DNA of 64,000 bases from Asterias amurensis (lineage: Eukaryota; Echinodermata; Asteroidea; Forcipulatida; Asteriidae), in assembly GCF_032118995.1 (NCBI RefSeq), contig NC_092660.1, positions 18,710,501-18,774,500 on the forward strand, given 5' to 3'. This document shows positions 21,301-32,100 of the stretch, piece after piece. Position 1 is the stretch's first letter, and every line of letters starts with the position of its first letter. The position numbers were made by a program, and so were the translations under genes. The notes under the pieces are model-generated. The model saw only the letters and a list, made by a program, of their open reading frames with translations, did no database searches and had not been told where the DNA came from.

Positions 21301-23325
21301 CAAGAAAGAAGACAAAGTCTATTGCACAGTTTTGGGAAGAAAATACTCAACTCCAACACATTTTGTTATCTGCTCCCCCAATTAGGAACAGTACAAGAGT
21401 TCTCAGGTTTAGTGCACAAGCTTACTTAAAGACACTGGACACCTTTGGTAATTGTCAAAGACAAGTCTTCTCACTTGGTGTATCTCAACATAAGCACAAC
21501 ATAAAAAATCTGTAAACATTTGAGTTCAATTGGTCGTCCAAGTTGCGAGATACCCCAAAATCTAATTCTGAGGTCTCATAATCAAATTAAAATATTTTAT
21601 TGGAAAAATACTTCTTTCTCAAAAACTACGTTACTTCATAGGGAGCCGTTTCTCACAATGATTTATGCTATAGACAGCTCTCCATTGCTTGATACCAAGT
21701 GTCCACTGCCTTTAATCTTTCCCTTTTTCAATACAGACCGATACAAACATCTTCCCTTCAATGCAGTAATCACATTTGATGGTCCATTTTTTGCCAAACC
21801 ATCCACAGTCTTTCCCTCTGTAGAAAAGTTGTCTTAAATACCTTTAAATTTCAAATAATAGCCAAAGAGACAACGTCCGTCTGGCAAGTTGCGGCAAACA
21901 ACACGTTTCCCTGGAGTTCTGTCACTACGATGCTGATTCACCTCATATCGGTTACCACCAGTGCAGTCTACCAGCTTCTTTTACTGATGGTGGAAGCCAG
22001 AAGACGGAGAAACTGGAACTGTGCGAAACATACGCTGTAAGTATCTTGTTTTGTCTTGGCTGATACTAACACCCCTTTCCGGGTTACGGGGTAAAAGGGA
22101 TTTGGGCACCAAAACCCAAATGTCCACAGATCGGGCAAGTGCGACTTCCTCCTTTAAGCTGATTTCCACTTTTGGGGTTTTGATTTTTCTCTTTTTTTCT
22201 TGTCCGGTTTTCTCTTTTCCTCTTTTGTCATACTCACATGCATAACAGATTTACATTAATTTAACCTGGTTTAAAGATGTAGTGATGGCAGACAAACATA
22301 TTAATTCACAGTGAGAAGGGATTCATGTTATGGCCAAAAACGTGATCTACAAAGGGTATCAACAAAACCCTATAAGGTCAGGTGTATGCATATAATTACC
22401 AGCCATGGATTTATTCTCCCTGGACAGGATGCCAGTCCATCAAGGATTACTCCCCAGCTCTCACTGGTACCCATTTGTACTCCTGGGTGAAGAGGACACA
22501 AGTTTTGACACTGACCCTCGCGGTTGCGAACTCACACCGCTCTAGAACGCTCGGTCATGACGCCCCACTAGCCATGGACACAGTTGCTTTCAAATTATTA
22601 CTTATTGTTGTTTCTTCGTTTCTCAGGCACATGGTCACTGCAAGAACGGTATCAGGTGTTCCAAGTCACATGACCCAGACGCCATCCAAGATGCCGACGA
22701 TTGTCGAGACGAAAGACGCCAGCGGAAACGGGACCGAAAGAAACAAAAACGCCAGATGAAGGCCAAGGCGGAGGAAAGCCAACTAGCAGAAGGAACGGAA
22801 GAGGAAGGGGAGTCTGGAGCGAAGACGGATGACCTTCCCAAGGACAATGAAGGCTTCAAGACGGACGGAATGGATGTCGACGTCCAAGAGGATGCCATCC
22901 TCGAAGAGGTCTCACACGGAGAAGCTCCCCAAGACTCGCAGAAGCTTTCCGACTCTGATCTTGTTGGAGACGGCACAAATGGACACAACATCACCACAAC
23001 ATCATCATCAAGAACTTCTCCCTTGAAACTCAATAAGCAGACCAGCGGCCACAGAGCCGGATATGATGCATTTATGACAGGGTTCACCATGGCAACACTC
23101 GCCTTGGAGATCAGCCAACGGGGCTCCGGTATACCTAAGACACTTTCGCCGGAGAAAGAAACTCATTTTGTGGAGGCTTTTGGCCTCAAGGACTCCAAGA
23201 ATAAACTCTTCTTGAGCGCCAAGCCTGTACCGTTAGTTATTGCCAAGAGCAGCTTCTCAAAGACTTCCCAAAATCATAGGGATAAAATGAGGCGACTTGG
23301 AATGAACCAACCTAAGTTACATTGA
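18331..23325 (+). CDS. TOE1: Target of EGR1 protein 1, DEDD 3' exonuclease, 5 exons, 530 aa
   Basis: Nuclear DEDD-type 3' exonuclease that trims and matures snRNA 3' ends in Cajal bodies. Exons: 18331-18485, 19920-20220, 20899-21161, 21862-22036, 22627-23325. Phases are consistent and give 531 codons (human 510 aa). The nuclease core shows Asp37 and Glu39 in [10 protein letters not shown], Asp184 in [12 protein letters not shown], and the fourth Asp (445) in [13 protein letters not shown], matching the PARN/CAF1 arrangement. A CCCH zinc finger, Cys294-x8-Cys303-x5-Cys309-x3-His313, interrupts the nuclease fold as in human TOE1. It is followed by an Arg/Lys-rich nuclear signal (about 328-346) and an acidic disordered stretch (about 347-430). 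The start ATG follows a purine-rich context, with a second in-frame ATG two codons later. Introns 2, 3 and 4 carry repeats. The first canonical AATAAA after the stop lies inside an element at 23459. Confidence 0.95.
18688..19044. repeat. Tandem duplication of a ~125-bp unit, second copy interrupted
   Basis: GAGGAACTTGGATAATTGAG begins both units (18690, 18828) and AACCAACCGCTG ends both. The second copy carries the 93-bp hairpin element. Confidence 0.85.
18859..18951. mobile_element. 93-bp hairpin element with 8-bp target duplication
   Basis: Inverted arms AGTTGGGATAACGTAACCCT / GGGTTACGTTATCCCAACT with GC-rich GACGGCCGC interiors. Flanked by ACATGCTC at 18851-18858 and 18952-18959; the neighbouring tandem copy shows the empty site. 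Confidence 0.9.
19050..19186. repeat. Foldback repeat, GGCGCCACCACTTTTTCA family
   Basis: Inverted ATATGGCGCCACCACTTTTT and AATTGGTGGCGCCATACGG ends, with TTGAGGTAAATTAGATAC inside. The same element is at 40448-40580. Confidence 0.8.
19376..19766. mobile_element. Complete T2 foldback TTAA element in TOE1 intron 1
   Basis: TTAA at 19376-19379 and 19763-19766. Same palindromic centre GGCCATTTATGGGAGTCAAA as the other T2 copies. Confidence 0.9.
20356..20842. repeat. T1 element interrupted by a C1 element, right end lost
   Basis: Starts TTAAAGGCACTTGATGGACA. It is broken after GTCAAAGACCA at about 20398, resumes at about 20650 with CTTGTTACATCCCAACATAT, and carries the GACTTCAGGCCTGAAATC core. 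Confidence 0.75.
20401..20646. mobile_element. C1 foldback repeat nested in a T1 element
   Basis: GGCCCAATTTCATAGCTCTG at the left and GAGCCATGAAATTGGGCCC at the right. The interior is unusually GC-rich and rich in TAAGCG/CGCTTA palindromes. Confidence 0.8.
21426..21715. mobile_element. T1 element in TOE1 intron 3
   Basis: TTAA at 21426-21429 and 21712-21715, with AGACACTGGACACCTTTGG and CAAGTGTCCACTGCC ends. Confidence 0.8.
22300..22565 (-). repeat. S1-related SINE in TOE1 intron 4
   Basis: Contains CCTGGACAGGATGCCAGTCC and GGTACCCATTTGTACTCCTG, like the element at 31-296, with a tRNA-like end near 22520-22565. Part of its tail, GATCTACAAAGGGTATCAA, recurs at 43290. Confidence 0.6.
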
Positions 23326-23440
23326 TAGTTTCTTCTGGACATCACTCGTTTAAAGGCTGCCATCTTTACAGGCATATAAACCATCTTTTTTAACGCACAT
23401 TCATTAATGTAATTGTAAAATTATTTCGCTTTTTAACATA

Positions 23441-23624
23441 AGGGCTATTATGTATGGGAATAAAACAGTAGTGACTCGTTCTTAAACGACCGTTTAAAAC
23501 CTTATAGGGTCGTGGCAGTGAGCTAAAGGTCCTCGCCCTGGGCTTGGGCCGTTATCGATTGGCCGAGACCCTGCCGGTTTTAAATGGCCATTTCAGAACT
23601 CATCACCACTCATTTATTCCCTTA
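23441..23624. mobile_element. Foldback element in the TOE1 3' flank
   Basis: Same family as 11128-11310: ATGGGAATAAAACAGTAGTG at the left, CATTTATTCCCTTAA at the right, with GACCCTGCCGGTTTTAAATG inside. Confidence 0.75.
23459..23464 (+). promoter_or_regulatory. Candidate polyadenylation signal AATAAA for TOE1
   Basis: This is the first AATAAA after the TOE1 stop codon, 133 bases downstream. It is part of the terminal arm GGGAATAAAA of a foldback element also found in MUTYH intron 8. No canonical hexamer precedes it in the 3' UTR; only a weak TATAAA occurs. Confidence 0.5.
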
Positions 23625-23687
23625 ACAAAGCCGTTTAACCCTTTGAGACCTTAGCCGCTAAGGTCTCAAAGGGTTAAATGGCTTTGT
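23625..23687. repeat. Near-perfect 63-bp palindrome
   Basis: 31-base arms around a single C at 23656, with one mismatch. Outer ACAAAGCC, inner GAGACCTTAGC. It directly follows the foldback element. Confidence 0.9.
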
Positions 23688-23782
23688 CTAGCGCCTGCAA
23701 GCAGCTTGTACCAAAATGCTTAGAGTGTCCTCAAACATTTTATGCTCAACAAAAGAAAAAGTTTGGGACTTTGTAAATCTAT

Positions 23783-24265
23783 ATCAATTAAACCACAAGG
23801 GAAACTGACTGGGTAAATTTGTAAATGATTTTTGGTTGAACAAAGAATTGACTAGAGTGGGATTCGAACCAACGACCTCCGGATTAACGTGCCGGCGCTC
23901 TACCAACTGAGCTATCTAGCCCTATATTGGCGGTGTCCCTATTTTGTCAATATCTTTGTTCGGGGGTGCCAGTCAGAAGCCATACAACCGTTAACTGCCG
24001 TGTAGCCAGGGATCACACCCAAATTACGATACAACCTGGGAAGCAGCTAGGGGATCACCTTAAGGGGATGCGACTTTTTGTTTCAGATATCAATATAAAC
24101 CACAAGGGAAACTGACTTGGTAAATTTGTAAATGATTTTTGGTTGAACAAAGAATTGACTAGAGTGGGATTCGAACCAACGACCTCCGGATTAACGTGCC
24201 GACGCTCTACCAACTGAGCTATCTAGCCCTATCAATTAGTCAATTCTTTGTTCAACCAAAAATCA
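23783..24265 (-). repeat. Tandem S3 SINE units with tRNA-Asn-like heads
   Basis: Heads at about 23858-23925 and 24165-24232 are nearly identical. On the minus strand, acceptor stem GGCTAGA/TCTAGTC pairs with one G-T, A box TAGCTCAGTTGG, B box GGTTCGAATCC, anticodon-loop GTT. The unit is about 310 bp. Confidence 0.8.
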
Positions 24266-24560
24266 CTTTGTAAATCTGTGAACTTTTTTTTTCTGTACCG
24301 AAAGTTTATAATGGCGTTAATAACAAGAACTCACATCAGGCAATAATCCTTTCAATCATGGCTTTAATATGAAACTTTTTCTATGTCAAAACAGGTTTTT
24401 TAATATTCTATTCTTTAAACTTATGTCAAACAAAGTTGTGTCCAACAAAATAAAGGAGTATGGAATGAAAATGGATGTACAAAAAGGCTGTATGATGTAT
24501 CCTGTATTAAACTTGGCAATGGGAAAATGCGAGAAGACAAGTGTTACCTTTAGCACAAGG

Positions 24561-24780
24561 GCCTAATTTCATGGCTGTGTTTACTGCCGAAAACTAAGCT
24601 TGAAATCACTATTCTTCACTAACAGGGCAAGCACAGAATTTCTGCGCTAGCCGTGTAAGCAAAGAATATTGAGTAATGTGGAGTACACACGCGCATCAGC
24701 AACAAAATCCACCCTAACCTGTAAAGACATGCGCATGTGCAGAGTTTCCTACATCCATTAAGGACAAATTAGACTATTAT
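24561..24780. repeat. C1 foldback repeat, diverged
   Basis: GGGCCTAATTTCATGGCTG left end and CTAGCCGTGTAAGCAAAGAA interior resemble the GC-rich C1 copy at 20401. Confidence 0.5.
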
Positions 24781-24993
24781 TTTTTTCAGGGAACTTTCTG
24801 CAGAAGTGGGAACGTTTGGTAGCTCTGCGTTATTTATTGATAATGTACCAAGGGGATCGTTGATTAACGATGCCATTTTGGCGAGTTTAAAAACCTGCGC
24901 ATTGAGCTTTACGTGATTGAAAAGCGTTCCAATAAGTATGGGAAACCCTGTATATACGGACATATATAATATGCAAGTAGTCTATATTAGCAA

Positions 24994-25212
24994 CAACCCT
25001 TGTAGTCTTGGTGCAAGACATTTCTCTTTTCCCTTTCACGCACACCGCGGCCAATTCGCCAACCGCACCGACTCACCTGACTTAGTCCACTCACCGCCCC
25101 GTCTCCGGGGCGGTGAGTGGAGGCGAGCCAATGCGCGCACTGTCGGTGAATTGGCAGCGATGTGCGTGAAAGGGAAACGAGAAACGTCTTGCACCAAGAC
25201 TACAACCCTTGA
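24994..25212. mobile_element. GC-rich foldback element in the TOE1-NASP interval
   Basis: Long inverted arms: GTAGTCTTGGTGCAAGAC and GTCTTGCACCAAGACTAC, then CCCTTTCACGCAC / GTGCGTGAAAGGG, down to CCGCCCCG/CGGGGCGG at the centre near 25095-25120. Confidence 0.85.
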
Positions 25213-25650
25213 AAAGTTTTCCTTCGCCATGTAAGACTTTTGCTTTGGCAAAGGGAAACAAAAACACAAAATTTCTTCAAGAATAGCGCAGAAAAAGTTA
25301 CATTACACTCAGCCTAAATCCAAAAGCATAATTAATTCCTATACAATTGGCAAATAATATATAACAGTTTGTGATCTGTAAATCATTTATTTAGGAAATA
25401 TATTTTGAGATTATTTTTTTTTTGATCTGGGGATTTATAAACTTATTTTATTCTTTTTCAGAAAGATAATGATTTACAAACGACAACATGACAACACTGC
25501 TCATAGCACAAATAACTGTTTAAACTCATCACTTTTTTTTAGCACAAACTGCTCACAAGTTGATTTCAACTGCTTAAAGGTATCATCTTGTCATGTCGAG
25601 TTTCCCATGGACATTTTCCTGCATCAAAATGTGTATACCTGTGACCTTAG

Positions 25651-25800
25651 CCAAATTTCATACAGCTGCTTTAAGCAGAAAATATTGCTGCACATTTTCC
25701 CGCTAAGCACAACTAAGCAGGATACCACTAACATTTTGTACATGTAAATGGTGTTATAGCTGGTAACCTTATTCTGCTCAGCATAATTTTCAACATCTCA
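25651..25800. repeat. C1 foldback repeat
   Basis: AATTTCATACAGCTGCTTTAAGCAG, shortened here, then TGCTCAGCATAATTTT. Confidence 0.5.
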
Positions 25801-26179
25801 AGCAATCTGAGGGTCACAGGTAGCAAAATTGATGCACCAAATTGTCGAAGGAATCTCCTCTTTGGACGAAATAAACCCTTAAAGTTGCAAACTATAAAGA
25901 ACACAAGAAAAAAGCCTACAAAATACTTACTTATATACAAATCAGACTACACAGTCAACAGAAATGACTACGTAGATAACTGCAGTTAAACCTTAAATAA
26001 TGAAAACAACGCTATGTTGTGGAAGTTGTTCAGAGTTTTTTTGTTGATTTTTTTTTTTCTAAAGATGTACAAATGGAAGTATCACAAGTGGTTGATTTGA
26101 AATCATTTCAGGTCTTTGGTCGTCGGAGAATGTGAGGTTTTTTTTTCTCTCTCTTCTCAGAGAGATACTATGTTGGCAT

Positions 26180-29100
26180 CTATGTTTCCATGACGGCGGG
26201 CTCGCTCGTACCGTTTGACGTCTTCTCAACTTGTTTGACCTTGATCTCCTGTTTTGTGAAAAGAAACGATTCAAGATATGTTTAAAGACACTGGACATGT
26301 TTGGTTACGGTCAAAGACCAGAATTCACACTTGGTTTATCCCAAAATATGCATATAACAAACTGTGAACAATTTAAGCTCAATTGGTCATCGAACTTATG
26401 TATTTCGGGCACATTGCAAGAAGAGATGGGGATAACCTGGAGAAGCAATGTATGGACGGACGTGTTGCTGGGCGCGCCAGCAGAGGAAGGCCAAAGGCGA
26501 GGTGGACGGATAACATTGGTGCACTTAATGGGGGGAGTCTGTATGGCCTGAGCAAGACCGCACTGGACAGGGACGCGTGGAAGGAGTTCACTTCTCGGAT
26601 CACCACGGGATGGCTGATGCCCTAATGGACTAAAGAAGGTCATCGAATTTGCAAGAAATGAAAGGAGAGGCCATATTTGCAGTGTATCATGGAAAATAAA
26701 AGAGTTGTCGAAATCCTCACACAGACAGAAAATAATTACGGAAAAGCCATAATGAACAAGTATGTTTTCAAACTAATCTTTCAACACTCCAGAGAGTGAG
26801 TCCAGCATGCGAAGTTGCCATATCACCCCATGATTTCCTATTCATAGGAACATTTAACATGCAATTTTTAGACGATCGAAAGATCGATCAAAAGCTTTCA
26901 GCCAAAGTCACCATTCCCTGCTTACCGGTTTCTCTGGTGAATGCTTAGCATCTCCATTAGGGACTATCTTCTCTGCGGAGCCATTGACACCGTTGACTCC
27001 GTTTGGCGTAGAGGCGTCCCCACTCCCATCCTCTGATCGGCTTTTCTTGCCTGCACTCTCCTCGACAGCTTGCTCCTCTGGTTTCCTCTGCTGACATTAA
27101 GGTCAGAGGTCATGATGAGTTTATACGTCAAAAGGGTTCGTAATAGGACAGGCAGTCTCATAATTAGGTCAGTTAAAGGGAAGGTATTCGTTTGGTATCA
27201 CTCTTAAAATTAAATGGCAATAACAACATACATGATTAGAAGTACAGCAGCTTTCGATAGTACACAGCATTTCACTTTGAAGTAATGTGGTTATGGGAAA
27301 AATATATCGGTTTTCTTTTTTTTCCCCCATAATTTGAATCTGAGAAGCGTTAATGGGGGTTACTGCCTCTAAGATTGTGTATTCAAAATACAGATATCTC
27401 AAAGACGCGACCACCTTTGAAAAATAAATTTACATAGGATTAAAACAACCCAATGGTTCCAAAACCAAAAAGAATACTTTTTCTTTAAGGCAACCTTAAA
27501 GGAGAGAGAGATGTTATCATGGGTTTCATAGACACATACAAAGTATTTCTGCCACCCCTTTTAACACCAGTACGTGGTGAGAAATCATATGGTCATTGGG
27601 GGTGAACTGGGGGTCAACAAGTCATCAGCTTACCTTTCTGTGTACAAGATGTGAGACATCATCTGGTTTGGCATCAGCAGCCTTTCTTACTGCAATCTGT
27701 TAAAAGAGACAAATGGAAGAAGACAATTAAGATAAAGGTAGGTCTTTTTGACAATAATTGTTGACATTTTATAATTTGGGGTAGGAGCGAAATACCTGGG
27801 TTCAAAATTTACACTTTAATACTGAGAGTCACTGGCTTCACAACTGAAATAAACAAAATGCAACTACAAACCCTGCCGCCTTGTGCAATTTTCCCGCCAC
27901 ATATAAACCCCCACTACCCAAGATGTGCTACAAGTACTTACAGGTTTGGCTTGAGTTGAGGAACTGCAGGGTGCAAAACCAGACGATGATGAAGACGATG
28001 ATGCTCCGAGGTCCTGAACGGAAAAAGACGTTTCTTATCATTAGTTGTTTTAACATTTAATAAACGATTTTAAAACAAGGAGTGTTTTTGGCAAGCACTA
28101 CAAGCGGTTCATAGATTCAAAGTTTCCATATCTCCTGAAGAAATAACGGCATGAACTATGTACATGTAGTTAAAAAAACAAGCCAGCCGTCAATTTCACA
28201 AAACTCAGCATAACTTAAGACTATTCTTAGGACTTAGGACGAGTCCCAACCCTGCACTGTAGCATGCAGACCTTAAGATTAATCCTAAGATAGGACGAGT
28301 TACTCGTCTTAACTTGAGCTAAGACGAGTCCTAATTCTGTGAAATCGACTTCTGGAATTTCACCTTTGAGAGGACAATGCCATTGTCATTCTACAAAGGG
28401 CACTTCCACTGGAGTCTTTGGGAAACCAAGGGGCAGCAAGGGCCTCATTCGGTGCTTAAAAATGACCCCCTCCATATTGTGTCTTTATTGTGCGCATGAA
28501 ATCTCAAAAAAGCCTTTGGAGGATTTTAAAGGACAGGTACACGTTTGGTAATTGTCAAAGACCAGTGTCCTCACTTGGTGTATCCCATCATAAACATTTT
28601 AACAAGCAAGCCTGTGAAAATTTGAGCTCAATCTGTCATCGGAGTTGCGAGGAAATGATGAAAGAAAAAACACCCTTGTTGGACTCATTTGTGTGCTTTC
28701 AGATAGAAATAAAAGACTTCTAGCTAGAAGTCTTTTATTATTTAAGTGCGAAATAACCTCCTCAAAATCTACGTTACTTCAGAGGGAGTCACTTCCCACA
28801 ATGTTTTATACTACCAACAGCTCCCCAATGCTTTTGTTACCAAGTCAGTTTTTAGGTCAATATTTGTTTTGAGTAATTACCAAACATGTACCTTCCCTTT
28901 AAGGGGGGGGGGGGGGGGGGGTACTTCTGTGCAGGAGGAAAACGGTGTGTTGAAGTGTGGGAACATTAGGGGCTACCCTCTTCAGGGAAATGTACACAAG
29001 ACAAAGACTGGTAGGGGCAAAAGATGCTATGGTCAGCCGTCGCTTCCTTGTAATTCTACGTCAGTTATAATACACACTACAAACAGGAGATCTAGCCCAC

Positions 29101-32100
29101 CAACAAAAACAGTATTTTGTTTCAATTTGTCAATCCAAACAACCAGGGAAAATAGGAACTTACAAATTTGGAGGAGGCAGAGGTCTTTGCTTGTCCGGAA
29201 GCCGTTTCTGCTGAATTCTTTTCTGCTTTAGCGTCTTCAATCTGTCAACAATAACAAACAGTATCTTTAAGAAATGTTGAACTTGCATCAGGGATAAAGG
29301 ATATTACTCGATTATACCCATACAGCGATGCGTGTAAAACACTCATAGAGCTATATATAAGTACATCAAGGAGCACGACTTATTCAAAATGGAGGAGAAA
29401 AAAAAATTCATACTTGTTTTCAGGCAGACTTTAAATTACATGAAAGGCTGAAATTGTCATCTCCCACCCATCCCCACTTCGAGTCCTGTGGAAAAAAACA
29501 CAGGTAGGAAGCTTCTAAATACCCCACGGCACCAACAGCAATTGTTGTGGTGTCCCGTGTTTTTGCTGTAGTGCCCTCTGCAATATTCTAATACAAATTA
29601 ACATTTTCCTCACTAGTGCTGGGCGAATAGTGAAATTTTGTTATTCGGATACCGCTGGCCAACTATCCGAAATTAACCGGAAACTCGAATAATTTTTTTC
29701 GCCACGAGAGGGCGCTATTTAAAAAAATATATAAAAAAAATATTATTTTTTTGCCAATAGAGGGCACTGTTCGTTTGTGAATGAGATCTTATGGGCAGAT
29801 TGATATTAGTTTAAGACAGTGTCACTCGGTTCATTCATAAAAATGACCGGATCTAATTTAAAGATGGCGATTTGCTTTTTCGTTTGATCGTGATTGACTC
29901 TACGTGAAGGAAAACTTGTGTAATCTTTGGACAAATTACGTCAGAAATGTCATTGTTTTAACTCTTCACGGAGGTGAGCATAGTAAAATACTTAATTTAT
30001 ACTGTTTTATGCTGTCTTAACAGAAGTTTCATAAGGATTCAGACGACATATTTATATCCGTTGTCGCCCGACGTCCGCGGATATTCGGATAGTTAAAGAA
30101 TATCCGGTTACTCGGTTGTTATTACAGAATTATCCGGTTTGTACACAGGTATTTGCGCCCTATGCGGATATCCGGTTAAGAAAAAAAAGGCATTCGCGGT
30201 TACGGATAGGAAAACCTATTTGCCATTAACCGGATATTCGAATAATTCGCCCAGGCCTATTCCTCACAGACGTGCCCCTCACCAGAGAGAAATTGCTGTG
30301 CCCCTTCAAGAGTGAAGTTCAGGGCCCGGGTGTAATACTCATTTTTAGAGCAGATGTCTTACCACCAGACCACTGAGATTGCCCAGTAAGATGTCATGGC
30401 CTAGAGGTAAAGAGCACGGGACCCAAGCTCCGGTTGTTTCCGAGTGTGGGTTCGAACCCCAGTCGCTTCATTCACCCCAGTCAGATGCTTCATTCTTCGG
30501 ATGAGACGTTAAGCTGTTGCACCCCTACACTGTGTAACGCACACAAAAGAACCCAGTGCACTTATTGCAAACAGGTTTGGCACGTGTTCCTGGTTTGATT
30601 GGCAGCATATTGCGCCACAGCAAAACATTACGTGGCGCTATGTAAAAGGAGTAGGTCTCCTACTTCAAACGTAGTCCCATATAACTTGCAGGAATATCCT
30701 GAAAATTGACGCGCCTTGAGTGTCACTGAGTGACAAATAAAAAGCTTTATCTTCAAGTACGCGCTAATCCTCCAATCAGATTGGCAGAATGGAGTGGTGA
30801 GAAAAACCTATATTGCACGGCTTAATATCACTACCATGCGTATTGTGTGTTCTATGTCACGCGCCAAGTTCGCTTGAAGATAAATACGTTATCACTCGCG
30901 CGCTCATGGAAATACAGAAAATATAGCGCATCTAGGCGGCCTCGTTGGATATGGGACGCAGAAGCGCTATGATAGGGGACGCAGAAGTGCTATATTTTTC
31001 TGTATTCCACTCGCGCTTGTGTGATAACTTATAACATAAAAAGCCACTATTAAGCTAGTTCAGGCAATAAAATGTGACAAACGGGAAGAAGCAAAAGACC
31101 AATGAATACCTTGACTTTGATTTCTGGAATGAGTGCCTCAAGCTCTTTCATTTCATTCTGGTCATGGAGCGCATCCTCCTCACTGGGCTTCTCTGTAACG
31201 ACACAAGTTTCGAAAAAGGTGGGAACAATTGTTGGATGCTGAACAGAGCAAACCGTTACATTTAGCTATTCATCATGGGTTTTCAAGGCGGAGCGGTTTA
31301 TAGCATCGAGATAAAGTTCTGGGCCCAATTTCATAGAGCTGCTTCGGCCAAAAATATGGCATAACATTTTTCTCCTAAGCACAATTAAGCAGGATACCAG
31401 TTACATTTTGTATATATAAAACGGTATCTTAGCTGGTTACCTTCTGTTAAGCATAACTTTGTTATGCTTAAGCAGCTATATGAAAGTTTGCCATGGTGGT
31501 CAAGTCATCCGACTGTGGGCTCGAATGCTGGTCATGACACTTGTGTTCTTGAGCAAGACACTATAGTTGCTTTTCTTCGCCATGGGGTACAAATGGCGAG
31601 GGTAGAGGTTGAAGGGCACCAACCAGTAAGGAAAGCCTTTTTTTTACCTGTTTGATTGTCTGCTTTCTTCTTCAGCGTAGCTATTCTGTTCTTAATCACC
31701 ACTGTGGATTCCTCAAAGCTCTACAGGAATAGAAAAAAGAAAGGGCGGAGAAACATTGAGACATCTTTGAGGGGTTGGGATACTGGTTCTACAAAAATGA
31801 GGATTAAGCTAGGACACATGCTATAAATATTGTAAATGTCAATATTAATATTGAAAATTTCTAGTGAGTCATGTCTGTCAAGGAATGACACTCCTGGGGT
31901 CAATTTCACAAAGATAGTCCTATTTAGGACTAGTCATGTGAGTTATTACAAACTTAAAGCTAGTCCTAAGTTAGGACGAGTAACTCGTCAAATACATCCA
32001 AAACATTTGAGATGAACTGACTTGATCAATTCCCTTCCTCTTTAAGAAGAAAAGACAAATTCTGACCAACAAAAGGGATGTTTATCATTCTCCCTGGAGA

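Noticed and set aside
24158-24232. Possible functional tRNA-Asn gene on the minus strand
   Set aside because: The cloverleaf is good, but the anticodon loop has C at position 33, the T stem has a mismatch, and near-identical copies with the same flanks occur many times, as expected of a SINE head.
26311-26643. Minus-strand frames over the LINE fragment
   Set aside because: Antisense to the LINE tail, which reads correctly on the plus strand.
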